From: Posidonia oceanica | Taxonomy: Eukaryota; Streptophyta; Magnoliopsida; Alismatales; Posidoniaceae | Length of the DNA stretch: 64,000 bases | Assembly (NCBI GenBank): GCA_037176725.1 | Contig: JAZBRS010000026.1 | Coordinates: 147,075,501-147,139,500, forward strand | Direction of reading: 5' to 3' | Shown here: positions 23,590 to 34,100 of the stretch, in pieces | How the letters are laid out: each line of letters starts with the position of its first letter | Position numbering within the stretch: position 1 is the stretch's first letter | The notes under the pieces: generated by a model | What the model was told of the DNA's origin: nothing | Seen by the model: only the letters and a program-made list of their open reading frames with translations | Database searches by the model: none | Program-made: the position numbers and the translations under genes

Positions 23590-24715
23590 GCATAAGTGAG
23601 ACTCTCCTTTTAAAAAAAAAATAAATAAATAACAAAATGCAATAAAAATAGAAAAGATGAGAAAATAAAAACTAAATAGATGAGGAGATTACAGATAGAG
23701 GAGAAAGATGCCTAATCTAACATGCAAGTCACACAGATCCTAATTCTATGGTTGACCTAAAATCTAGACAGCTTCTAACTTCTAAGTTAAACTTCAAGTT
23801 CCTTGGTTCAAAATTTCTCAAATCGAGTTAGCCAGATCAATGGAGGAAAGTGGGAGGTTCTCCGTGCATAAGCACGGACCTAATTAAATAACCACTTTAT
23901 CTTTTAAGAGGTCGGGCCTCTTGAACCACTTTTCTTAGACACCAACAATGAATAAAATTTTTAAATCCAATTCTCTCTAGGTTTTACTTGTCTTATTGAG
24001 CTCGAGTCTTAAGAGCCAATGTCTACTTGATTTTAATTAAGACTTAGGTCAATGCTTGATGCTTTTTTTATTGTTTTTAAGCTAAGGAATGATGATGAAA
24101 TTTCCACCTTATCTTATGCTATGGGTGATGCCATTAGGTACTTTGATATGAATGCACAATCAATATGCTCAAACAAGGGATTCTTCCTACTAACTATATG
24201 CTCTTAAATGCTAGAGATTGAGTAGTAGAACACGTACCTTTTCTTCCAGTAATCACCAAAAATAAAATTGACAAGGAATAGAAATTACTATAAATGCACA
24301 CTATATGATGTATGTTCTCAAGAACAGGTTTCTATCTTGTCATGAAAGATTTTTAATTGGGTTCAAGTTATGTTTGATTTTTAAATTAGTAATCAAGAAA
24401 AAACAGAAATCAAAGTAATATATAAATCCTAGAATAGGTTCTATAAAAATCTAGAAATAACTGAAAGTAAAATATCAGGAAAAATGTCTAACCTGGGCAC
24501 CCAGGAGGCACCGGAAATGCAGATTGGTGCTTGGGAGGCGCTCCTGCTTCCTCAAAAATGGAAAATTTCGCTGTCTCTCTTTTGGATCTCCAATTATGGT
24601 TCTTGAGAAAACAAACAACAAAGTAAATGTCCTTATTTATTTATTATTTTTGAAAAAGAAGAGAAACGAAAAAGAAAAAAAAAACCGATAATCAATAGTT
24701 GTTTGAAAACTCTAT

Positions 24716-24733
24716 TCCCCTGTAACGGTGCTA
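24716..24733 (-). other. Primer binding site of the Athila-like element (tRNA-Asp type)
   Basis: The - strand reads tagcaccgttacagggga. It differs by transition-type changes at four positions from the tRNA-Asp site used by Athila/Tat elements. It lies about 6 bp inside the LTR end. Confidence 0.75.
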
Positions 24734-24739
24734 AAAGTT

Positions 24740-25996
24740 TGATGTGTATGTTTTAATTAACCGTAAGTGCATGGCGTACAAGATAGCACATCGACAAGTA
24801 CAGGTCGATCTCATAGAGAAAAGAGTTTCAAAAACAAAGATTAACTATCAATTATTGAAAGGAGTTAGGAGAATTGATGTTTAAAAACTAAAACTAGACT
24901 ATCATGATGCAATCAAATTAATTAAAACCTAGGGTTTCGAATACATTCATGTGAAGTTGAGAATATATGATTAAATATACTCTACCTTTTGTTTAGATCT
25001 CAATATTTGATTAAATGATTATTACCCTAACAAGCACAAACTATATGCAATATATCATAGAATATTAAGTAAGGAATAAAAATACATAGAGCCAAATAAA
25101 TCAAATGATCTATGATACATCCGAGATTATATACATAACCCCCAATTCATTCTTCCCTAAGCATATGTTAAAAAGATTAATTCAATATTAATCTATCAAA
25201 GTTTATCAAATGATGAGTGATCTATGCAAAATACATCTAGTTTACATAATCATAGCAACAGAGCACAAGAAAAAGAAAAATACTTAATCATAACATCCCA
25301 ATTGACATGAATTTCATCTCAACCCTAAATCTAGAAATTTAGTTACTCATGAAGATGATAGAAAATAAAAGCACAAATAAAGGACATGAAATAAAAGACA
25401 TAATTGAAGGAAAAATAAATTTTTATTGATAAATACCGAGATTACACTAGATGAACACTTGAAGATCTTTCACAATACAAGAGAAGAAAAGTCTAAGGCT
25501 AAAATGTGGAAGATGATCTCATAGATCTACATAAAGGGTCCTTTTATAGTCTTATAAAGACTTCTTTACATCGAAGTCAAATCCGAGTATAAAATTTAAA
25601 TTTAAATTTTAAATACAAGATATTTAAAATAGAAGATCGTAACAACCAAAGATTGAGTCAAAAATATCCTCTCTGGATGCCTGAGAGGCACCGTTTGTGC
25701 AAACAGGCGCCTGGGAGGCATCTACGTCAGCCTGGATTTCATCTAGTTTGCTCCAGTCATTAGCAGATATTTATCTAAGTCTGCAAATATATAAAAACTT
25801 GAATTTAAATTTCTGACATAGCTGTGCAAAATTCTTTCCTTTTCTGGCACATTCATTCTTTTCCCCTCATTTTTGTAAATTCTTTCTAAGTCCATAGGTT
25901 CCTATAAAATTTATATAAAACATCTTGAGTAGCATTATTTATATACATTAATCAATAAATATGGAGAATAAAATATGTATGAATTATGAGTTAATC
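24740..25996 (-). repeat. 5' LTR of the Athila-like element (about 1.26 kb)
   Basis: It starts (on +) tgatgtgtatg and ends gagttaatc. Its distal 750 bp match 18063-18867. The terminal base adjoining the flank has diverged, so the usual CA end is incomplete. Confidence 0.8.
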
Positions 25997-27368
25997 TTGG
26001 TCCACACATATATTATTGAAATGGTTGATGTTGTAATGTGTAGGTCCCACATAGTGAGATCAAAAATAGAATAAAAATATTAAACGTAAAAAAATAAAAA
26101 AAAATGGCTAAGTTCTCAATAAAAATTATAATATTTAAATAAAAATAAAAGGAAAACCTTAATAAAGTTGGGGATAAGCAGGGAATTTTGAAATTTAAAA
26201 ATCAATTAGGAAACCTTAAAAGAATAAAGTAACTAAAAAAAAGTTGGTTATTGGTTGCATTATAGAATTTACCAGATAAAGAAATTTCAAATTCATCAAT
26301 AAAACTAAAAAGTTTAAAAAATATATAGTGGGCCAACACATAATGGTAAAAGGATTAATAGTTTTCTAAATTTGAATGTATTGTTAATTAAAAAATAGAA
26401 TAATCTAAGAAAAAGGAAAAAAACTTGCACAGAGTAGGTCATACCTAATAAGATTAAGAAAAAAATATATATCAAAAAAAAAGGTGATCACAAGAAGAGA
26501 GGGTTGACTCCCCTCTCATTCATTACGTTTTCACTTAGTATATTAGTATAGTATAAATAGATTGATTGCAAGGAAGGGCTAGAAGTGAGGAAAGACTAGT
26601 TCCTTGCAGGCTAGTCAAGAAGTTTGACTCTCTACTTCCAGCATTAAATTGAAGATCTCTCTCTTCATCTTCTCCATCTTTCTAAGAACAGGAGGCTTAA
26701 CCTTGCTAGCATGAGGCTACAAATTGTTTAGCTTAAACCTTGCCAGCTCCTCATCTCTTGTTGACTTGGTTAGGCAAAGTTCACTTCGTAACGTCTCTGG
26801 CTCCTTCTCTTGGGTCCTTTCCCAAGATAAAACTTTCTCTCGGTTCGAAGTTGCTTCGACATCGCAAATGATGGTGGTCTTGGATATTTCTACCTGAAGC
26901 CTATTTGGGAAGCTAAAAGTCCTTATCAAGTACAAGATTTTTTCTCGGCTTGTTGTCCATAACAAAATACTCACCCAGTTCATTAACCTTATTGCTGGAG
27001 GGTGGGTTGGTGATCCTTCTTCTTGCCCGGCTTACACATTGAGGATATCACTTTAATTTTCCATCTGGTGGTCCTGCATACCAGGGCTTTCTTCATTGAC
27101 ACCATTGATTTCTTAAATCAAATATTCTCATTGATTTCTACTTAAATCATGACTATTTCTACTTAAATCAAATATTCTCATTGATTTGTTGTAACAGATT
27201 TGATCTTGATTTTAGTGCTTAGTCTCGCAATAATCAGATTTTTAGTAACATTAATTGCTCTGTTGGATACATGATTTATAATTGCATTAGCATGGCTTCC
27301 TGGTGGGCAGATGACTTCCAGGATAGGCGCGACAAAGATTCGGTTACATTGATGAACCTTAAGAAGAT
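25997..27368. other. Intergenic DNA, possible old LTR or promoter
   Basis: It contains a TATA-like tataaatag at about 26553 followed by a ctctctcttcatcttctcc stretch. This could be a decayed LTR transcription start or a host promoter. A direct repeat of aaatcaaatattctcattgattt occurs near 27115 and 27165. No recognisable protein was found. Confidence 0.35.
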
Positions 27369-27517
27369 TGTGAATATAGAAAATCTGTGTGTCTCTCATT
27401 AACACATGGATTACACACATATATATAGATGAGTAGTGGATACCCTAACATAAATAGATATCTATTTACCCAACTAGTCTAATAACAAAGAAGACTCTAA
27501 TATATATAATACTAACA
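27369..27517 (-). repeat. 3' LTR of the second copia element
   Basis: On + it reads tgtgaatatag...ctaaca and it is almost identical to 29882-30030, differing by a few transitions and a gap. Confidence 0.92.
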
Positions 27518-27572
27518 CTCTCCCTCAAGTTGAGCATATATATCAATCATGTCCAGTTTGGTACAAAGATCT

Positions 27573-28643
27573 TCAAATACTCCAACACTCAGGCCCTTGG
27601 TGAATATATCTGCAAGTTGCTCCCGAGGATTGTATATAGGGTGTACAGATTACTTCCTTCATCACCATGTCACGAATAAAGTGGCAGTCTACCTCAATGT
27701 GTTTCGTCTGCTCATGAAAAATAGGATTGTTGGCTATAAAGATCGCAGCTTGGTTGTCACAATGCATGGCCATAGGAGTCTGAATGACAAAACCAAGCTC
27801 GCATAGAAGGGATCGCAGCCATATCATCTCACAAGTAGTTTGAGCCATAGAGCGATACTCTGCCTCAGCACTGAACCTAGATACCACATTCTGTTTCTTA
27901 CTACGTCATGTAACCAAGTTGCCCCCAACATATGTGTAAAAATCGGAGGTAGACTTCCCATCACCTCTATCACCTGTATAGCCTGAATCAGAGTAAGCCT
28001 TAATCTGCAAATGATTAAACTTCCTGTAAATCAAGTCTTTCCCTGGTGCACCATTGATATAGGCAAGTATACGAAGTGCTCCTTGCCAATGGGTTACTCT
28101 AGGTTCATGTATAAACTGACTGAGAAGGCTGACTGTATAAGCTATATCTGGTCTCGTGACTGTCAAATAAATTAACTTTCCAATCAGACGTTTGTATTGT
28201 TCCGAGTCTTCTAGAAACTTCGAGGAACTATCTCAAAAGGATGGATTAGGCTTTATGGGCGTACTCTCAGGTTTACACCCTAAGAGACCTGTCTCCTGTA
28301 ACAAGTCAAGTATATATTTCCTCTGTGACATAAACATTCTCCTCCTGGAGTAAGCAAACTCAATGCCTAGAAAATACTTAGGTCTGCCCATATCCTTGGT
28401 GACAAAGTGTCTCCTCAGGTATTCTTTGGTGTCATATATGGCTGCAGCATCACTCCTTGTCAACAAAATATCATCCACATATATCGTGAGAACCACACAG
28501 CCACCGTTCGTCTTCCTGTAGAAGATCGAATGATCCACAGCGCATCTATGAAAACCACCATCTGTCAATACTTTGCTGAACTTTGTAAACCATGCCCGTG
28601 GACTTTGTTTGAGCCCGTAGATGGCCTTTTTAAGCATACACAC
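27573..28643 (-). pseudogene. pol: copia reverse transcriptase C-terminal half and RNase H
   Basis: From 28643 downward: KKAIYGLKQSPRAWF, VDHSIFYRKTNGGC, the catalytic TIYVDDILLTRSD (YVDD codons at 28470-28481), then HFVTKDMGRPKYFLGIEF. After a stop near 28230, DIAYTVSLLSQFIHEPR continues. RNase H follows as MAQTTCEMIWLRSLL, HCDNQAAIFIANNP and HEQTKHIEVDCHFIRDMV. Frameshifts at about 28200 and 27895 prevent a single protein. Confidence 0.88.
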
Positions 28644-28655
28644 TCTATTCTCCTC

Positions 28656-29860
28656 CTAAGCAACATACCCCGGTGGTTGCTCCATAAGCACCTGTTCTAT
28701 CAAATCGCCATACAGAAAGGCATTCTTGATGTCCAGTTGAAACAACTCCCATGATTGATTAATGGCCACAGATAAAAGTACTTTGATAGAGTTGAGATGG
28801 GCCACAGGTGAGAAGGTCTCAGCATAATCAACCCCATATGTTTGTGAAAAACCGCGAGCCACTAGACGAGCCTTGTAGTGATCCACTGAGCCATCTGGTT
28901 TATACTTCACAATGAAAACCCACCTGCAAGTGACTATGCTTGCTCCTACAGGACAGGTCACAAGTTCCTACGTACCACATGATTACAATGCTTCCATTTT
29001 ATCATCCATAACAGCTTTCCAATGTGGTATTTGAATTGCTTCCTAGTAATTCCTGGCTATAGACTCAGAAGAAATAGACAAGGCAAAACTGCGAAAGGCA
29101 GGGTGAAGTTTATCATAGGACACAAAGTTGGAAATAGGATGTGCAATGGAGGATCTTTTACCCTTTCGCAATGCAATAGGTATGTCTAGCTCGGATGTGG
29201 TGGAGTCTGGGATGGTTGGATCTGCAACCGTGGTGGAGGATGGTTTAGCCGGAGGGAGCATAGGTGGATGTTGACGGTGACGATAAACCTGCAATGGACG
29301 ATGTGGATGCCTATCGTCAAAGTAGCCATCCGTAGAGATGTCTAAAGGTACAAAGGTAGGCAAGGGGATACATTCTGTCTGATCCTGACTCAACTCAAAG
29401 TAGGCCTGAGACTCAAAAAATGTGACGTCAGCTGATACATAATATTTCCTAGTCGGAGGATGGAAACAATAATACTCCTTTTGCGTGCGAGAGTATCCAA
29501 TAAATACACACTTAATGGATCTAAGAGACAATTTGTCGAGTCCAGGAGACAGATCTTGTACAAAGGCAACACACCCAAATACCCATGGTGGTAAGGAGAA
29601 TAGCTCAGAGTCAGGGCGAAGACGCCTAAGAGGTATCTCACCACCTAAGGGCGTTGATGGCATCCTATTTATGAGGAAAGATGCAGTGAGAATTGCATCA
29701 GATCACAAGTATTTTGGTACTTTCATTTGCACCATAATCGTGCGAGCAACATTCAAGATATGGCGATGTTTTCTTTCTGCCACTCTATTCTATTGTGAAG
29801 TATATGGACATGTGGTCTGATGTATGATGCCTAAGGAAGTACAAAGAGATTGAAAATCTT
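28656..29860 (-). pseudogene. pol: copia integrase C-terminal half and reverse-transcriptase start
   Basis: From about 29850 down, short integrase-core words are seen: SLGIIHQTTCPYTSQ, with stops, and VAERKHRHILNVAR, which holds the catalytic glutamate. Next is the open segment 29043-29663 (MPSTPLGGEIPLRRLRPD ... RSIKCVFIGYSRT), and finally the RT start at 28656-28961 ([45 protein letters not shown]). The part of integrase before SLGIIH, together with protease and gag, has been deleted up to near the primer binding site. Confidence 0.88.
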
Positions 29861-29881
29861 TTTGAATTGGCTCTGATACCA

Positions 29882-30030
29882 TGAGAATATAGAAAATCTG
29901 TGTATCTCTCATTAACACATGGATTATACATATATATATAGATGAGTAGTGGATACCCTAACATAAACGGATATCCATTTACCCAACTAGTCTAATAAGA
30001 AAGAAGACTCTAATATAGATAATACTAGCA
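29882..30030 (-). repeat. 5' LTR of the second copia element
   Basis: On + it reads tgagaatatag...actagca. On the - strand it is followed by the primer site tggtatcagagc. Confidence 0.92.
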
Positions 30031-30130
30031 AAGATGAAGTAGCACAGGGACCTTGCTGCATTGCCTTCTTTGCAAGATTTACATGCTGTTGCATACTTTG
30101 ATTCACAAGCTACCCTTATTGCTATTCCAG

Positions 30131-30259
30131 GGAAGTGACATTGCAGGCCTTGCTGCTATTAACCATCTGCATGGAGAAGATGGTCCTCTCATTGATTTAG
30201 AAAATGACGACCTGCTGATGGAAGATGAGGATGATGTGAATGCAGCGGCGTCTACCTGA
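30131..30259 (+). CDS. Orphan terminal exon with acidic tail, gene not recognised
   Basis: A good acceptor (ttattgctattccag) is followed by 42 codons and a TGA: GSDIAGLAAINHLHGEDG, then PLIDLENDDLLMEDEDDV, then NAAAST. The acidic C-terminus and the clean acceptor suggest the last exon of a real gene on the + strand. Its upstream exons are not visible; they may lie between or beyond the retrotransposons, or have been lost. The copia element ends only 100 bp upstream, in what would be the last intron. It is not matched to a family here. Confidence 0.45.
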   Translation, partial: GSDIAGLAAINHLHGEDGPLIDLENDDLLMEDEDDVNAAAST

Positions 30260-30640
30260 TTTGCTGCATGTTTCGTTGCTTAGTGTTACTCTTTTGTGTC
30301 TTGTTTTGTTTTTCTCCAAGGGATTCACTTGTGTTTACTATTAGTTGCATTCTGTCGGTCCTTCCATAGGATTCTAGTTGTTGTTTGCTAGTTGTTTTGT
30401 GTCGTTTCGGCACCTTACAGTTGGAGTTCTTGTTACTTTGATGAAATGTGGTTGCATAGTCACTATAGCTATTCTAGATTTATTTATGTACTAAACATCA
30501 GAATGAATTTTTTTTATTTCATTTTAATTCTTATTCCAACATATCAAACGCTACATTAATATTCTCACCATCTTTTATCCAAAAAAAAAAAAAAAAACTT
30601 TCAGCCTCATTTCCTTACAACCAATCCTGCTCTACCACCT
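30260..30640. other. Short intergenic spacer before SYP61
   Basis: A probable 3' UTR of the orphan exon (t-rich, tgttttgtttttctcc) runs into the promoter side of SYP61. An A17-18 tract lies at about 30581-30598. No coding content was seen. Confidence 0.4.
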
Positions 30641-31066
30641 CCCATCCCAGCAGGGCCCCACCTTACGCGCTGTTCAGCTGCATGAGATCGGAGATCCGGT
30701 CCTTCTACCCGGCCCAATTGGTCGCAGCACATTGGTGGAGGTTGCGGATCCGTTCCACTTTTTTTCCTTTTTTCTGTCCTTTTCCATCCCAATTCCCAGC
30801 CTACAAAATAAAGAAACCGATCGGAAAGCCACTCTTCGCCCTCGTCCTCGTCGGATCCAATACCACATATCCTCAGCCCTTTCCAGCTTTCCTCCAATCT
30901 CTCGGTCTCCTTTCCCTGCCTGCGGATCTCAACTTGGTAAGCACTTTTGTAATTTAATCAGACAAAAAAAAAAGGATGGATCTGCATCTAGACAGACTAT
31001 GTGCTCAATGGCAACAACCTTTTGATCTACTGGATGTTTGTGTAACTGTAACAGGTAGGTGATAAG
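30641..31066 (+). promoter_or_regulatory. SYP61: SYP61 5' UTR with a short intron
   Basis: A pyrimidine-rich leader ends at a good donor (aacttg|gtaagc, intron from 30937). An acceptor tgtaactgtaacag ends at 31054, leaving 12 bases before the ATG at 31067. An intron in the 5' UTR is inferred from splice signals only. The reading frames inside (for example 30607-30897 on the - strand) are not supported as genes. Confidence 0.5.
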
Positions 31067-31120
31067 ATGATGTCTGCTCAAGATCCATTTTACATTGTCA
31101 AGGAGGAAATTCAGGACTCT
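31067..31120 (+). CDS. SYP61: SYP61 exon 1
   Basis: 18 codons, [18 protein letters not shown], followed by donor gtgagt. Two ATGs in tandem are possible starts; the second matches the usual family start. Confidence 0.95.
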
Positions 31121-34100
31121 GTGAGTCCATTTCGCCCTTTTCTTTATGTCGGATTATCTAGTACTGTAGTGTTTTTACTAGCTTATTCATCATAGTTACG
31201 ATGGTTATTATGTTCACAACTTTCTTTTTATTAAAAAATCTAGAACTTGCGGATAATGCAATACTCCCTTTCTTTATTCGAGTTGCTTGAAATAGTGCAC
31301 GAAAACATTTGTTGGTATACGAGATACAAGATGGTATTCAGAAATTGTCAAAAGAGCTCACTTAAACAGATGAAAAGGAATGGAAATAGATGTGGCTCTA
31401 AATTGATATGTTTTCACTCTAAATTGATATGTAATATGTAAAAGACTAAAAAATGATAGAGTGAATAGAACCACTGAAATACCGCATATTTGCTATGCAA
31501 ACCTTAGTGGGACTTCTTAATTTTTTCCAAATTGCTTCTTTTTTAGGTAAAATTTCCTAATTTCCATCAACTTTATGATAAATGTATATGGAAAACAAGC
31601 TAAATTTTTATATTAATTTGCACGATTTAGAAAATGAATGAGATTAAAAATGCCATCGTTGGGGTAAATTGCATAAGCAAATAATTGTTTAGCTAATGAA
31701 GGATTTCTTGCTACGGAATGAATCAATGAACTGAAGACATTTCCAATGCCGACAGGTGCACCTGCTAAAGCAGTGATAGCTGCTCTAGCTCCTATTAATT
31801 TGACTCCCCTCCAACATAAATTTATGATATTAGCTTGCTTAACCCTAATGAGGGGGTGGCACAATAGGCCAAATGCCGCTTGCAATGCCCTGATATTTTT
31901 TTTCTTGTTGCTTTGATTGCGTTGAAAACATTTTAATCTGATACTTACTAATTCATTTGGGGATGCACCTTGTCCCTATCATTGATACAATCTAAATCAA
32001 ACTAAAAACTTTCTTGGGTCACTGAGGTGGATACTTCCGTTACGTCCATCTTTGCAGTCATGGAGGAAAATGTTAGTGTTTGTCAAAACGGTAAAGAAAA
32101 GTGTTTGACACATTGAGACTTGGCTTCTGAAAATCAACAATTTGTATGAGATTGCAAGGAGTAGTCAATTGTTTTTTGGGGTTCCTTTACCAGGAAATTG
32201 GGATTGGTTTATTTAGCATTGCATGCCTCATTGAGTGTCAGACCGTCTGCCCAATAGGAAGAAAGAGTCGAAAAATGGGAGAGTGCCTTTGCTGTTTCTA
32301 ACTCAATGGCCATGCATGCCTTCTTAAATGATAAGGAGGGGGAGGAGTGAAAAGGTTTAGGATTTTTGGGTATGAAAGTAGAAGGTAATGTACATACAAT
32401 ACACATGTCTCTAAGGATGACATCTACAAATCTCCTGTAATGGAGTTTCTCTTTACTTGTGTCATACAATTGGAATGAGGATAAGATCTGAAATGACATA
32501 GAGCCGTTGAGATATATGGCGTAAGGACATCCTTTTGTTATGTTTTGTGGTGGAGACGTGAATCCAAGGCGATAGACATTCTTCCGAAAGAAAAGGATTG
32601 TTGTAGGAATTTTGCAACAATGTTTGGAACTTGAAACTTATAGGAGAGGCTTGGGAGGTAGAAAGAAAATGATACGGAGTTTGCTGCTGCATGCATTATG
32701 GTGGGCTCGTTGGTTGAAGCGTAATTGTTGAATTTTCAAAGGTGTTTCGACGTCTCAACAAGATCGGAAAGAGTGGATCTTTAAATTAGTGATTGAATGG
32801 TCTAACCCTAGTAGAGGGGTGGTTGATACTGAGGAATCTATCTCAACATGGTTGGGTGTTTTGGTTGTGTTGTAGACCGGTTATGGTGTTGCTTTTACTG
32901 TTGGTTCCATTTCCCTTTTTATTTTGTTTTGCATGCAGTCCTTATCCTCTTGATAAGACTGCAGTTTTTGTTGTAATTTTTCTGTTTCCATTTTTAAAAT
33001 AGCATTTTCTTTTTCGACTGCTAAAAAAAGAAAAGAGAATCTCTATCTAGAGAGCAAAAAATACCTCATTTTAGTAATGTCCCTGTGAATAAGGTGATGT
33101 GTGAAGTGCAAGACTACATCCTTAGCTTTATGAATTGGAAGAGTCTGTAGGATGACTTGTAGTTGGTGTTTAATTGTGGAATGGTATGTGCAAGCTAAGA
33201 TGATATCTGAAAGCTTCATTAGTTGTACAAGGACCTCATGTTAGTTATCTCATAGTGAATAAGGTGATGTGTGAAGTGCAAAACTACACCTTTAGCTTTA
33301 TGAGTTTGAAGGGTCTATAGTGTGAGTTTTACTTGGTGTTTACACTGGGGAATGGTGTGTGCAAGGTGAGGAACAGTGTGAAATCCGTGTGCTATGCAAT
33401 GGTCTAACAATATTAAAAGTACAGGAAAAGTAAAGACTAAACTTATGGGAAAAATAAATAGTAATTGTGCAGTCAGCCTCGTGGACTAGATGGCTGTATT
33501 TTGTGGTGTGTCTACTTCAAGTCACAATGATGGGAGTGCATGAAGAAGAAATGAGAGTGGAATGTGTATATACCGTATGCGGGTGGGAATAGAGTGCAAA
33601 ATATGCATGCAAAAGAGGAAGATGTGGTGACAAAATGCAAGAATAGCTAGAGTTGAGAGAGAAAAAGCAAGGTTATTAAGGCGCAAGGCATTGAGCTTGG
33701 GCGCCTAGGCCATATTATTAATTAAATTATTATTATTTTCAGATTTTATATATGCACTTAAACTTAAGTAAACAATACAATGTTAAATACAATTATGCAT
33801 TAATATATCTACTTTAAACTTAAGTAAACACCAATTAACATTGTCAATATGTAAAATACAATAATTAAACAACTTTAAAGTTAAAACACCAATATAAAAG
33901 TCACAACTTAACTTCTAAATAAAAGACAATAGCAAAAAGGCTGTGAAAAATTAACATTGTCAATATAGGGAGAAAGAAAGATGTAAATTCATTGGAGAAC
34001 TCCACGAAGATGGCTAGAAAAGCCACTGTCGGAGGAGGAAGAGGCTGTCGGAGGAGGTGGAGGCTGTCGAAGGACGTCTGTAGGCTGGAGGGAGAGGGGA

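Larger units (their letters stand above)
18063..25996 (-). mobile_element. Athila/Tat-type Ty3/gypsy retrotransposon, internally deleted (about 7.9 kb)
   Basis: The element runs on the - strand. The 5' LTR is at about 24740-25996, and a tRNA-Asp-like primer binding site is at 24716-24733. A long leader follows, then gag (about 23.6-22.4 kb), protease (about 21.8-21.0 kb) and a reverse-transcriptase start fused to the end of integrase (20795-20226). A long non-coding 3' region and a truncated 3' LTR (18063-18867) complete it. Gag-protease-RT-integrase order, a tRNA-Asp primer site, and a long non-coding stretch before the 3' LTR are features of the Athila/Tat branch. The left LTR lacks about 450 bp of its outer end, so no target duplication can be checked. 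Confidence 0.88.
27369..30030 (-). mobile_element. Ty1/copia element with the gag-to-integrase part deleted (2.66 kb)
   Basis: Both LTRs (27369-27517 and 29882-30030, 149 bp each) are present, flanked by the identical 5-bp duplication aagat (27364-27368, 30031-30035). The primer binding site (29870-29881, - strand tggtatcagagc) and polypurine tract (- strand gagggagag) are intact. Gag, protease and the first half of integrase are absent. Coding sequence resumes in the integrase core shortly after the primer site and continues through reverse transcriptase and RNase H. Its RT/RNase H is closely related to the + strand copia element at 8339-13217. The YVDD motif is present here. Confidence 0.95.

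Noticed and set aside
31613..31885. atp9-like 90-codon frame as a functional nuclear gene
   Set aside because: Its true start is out of frame, part of the second membrane helix is deleted, and there is no targeting peptide; it is a mitochondrial insertion.
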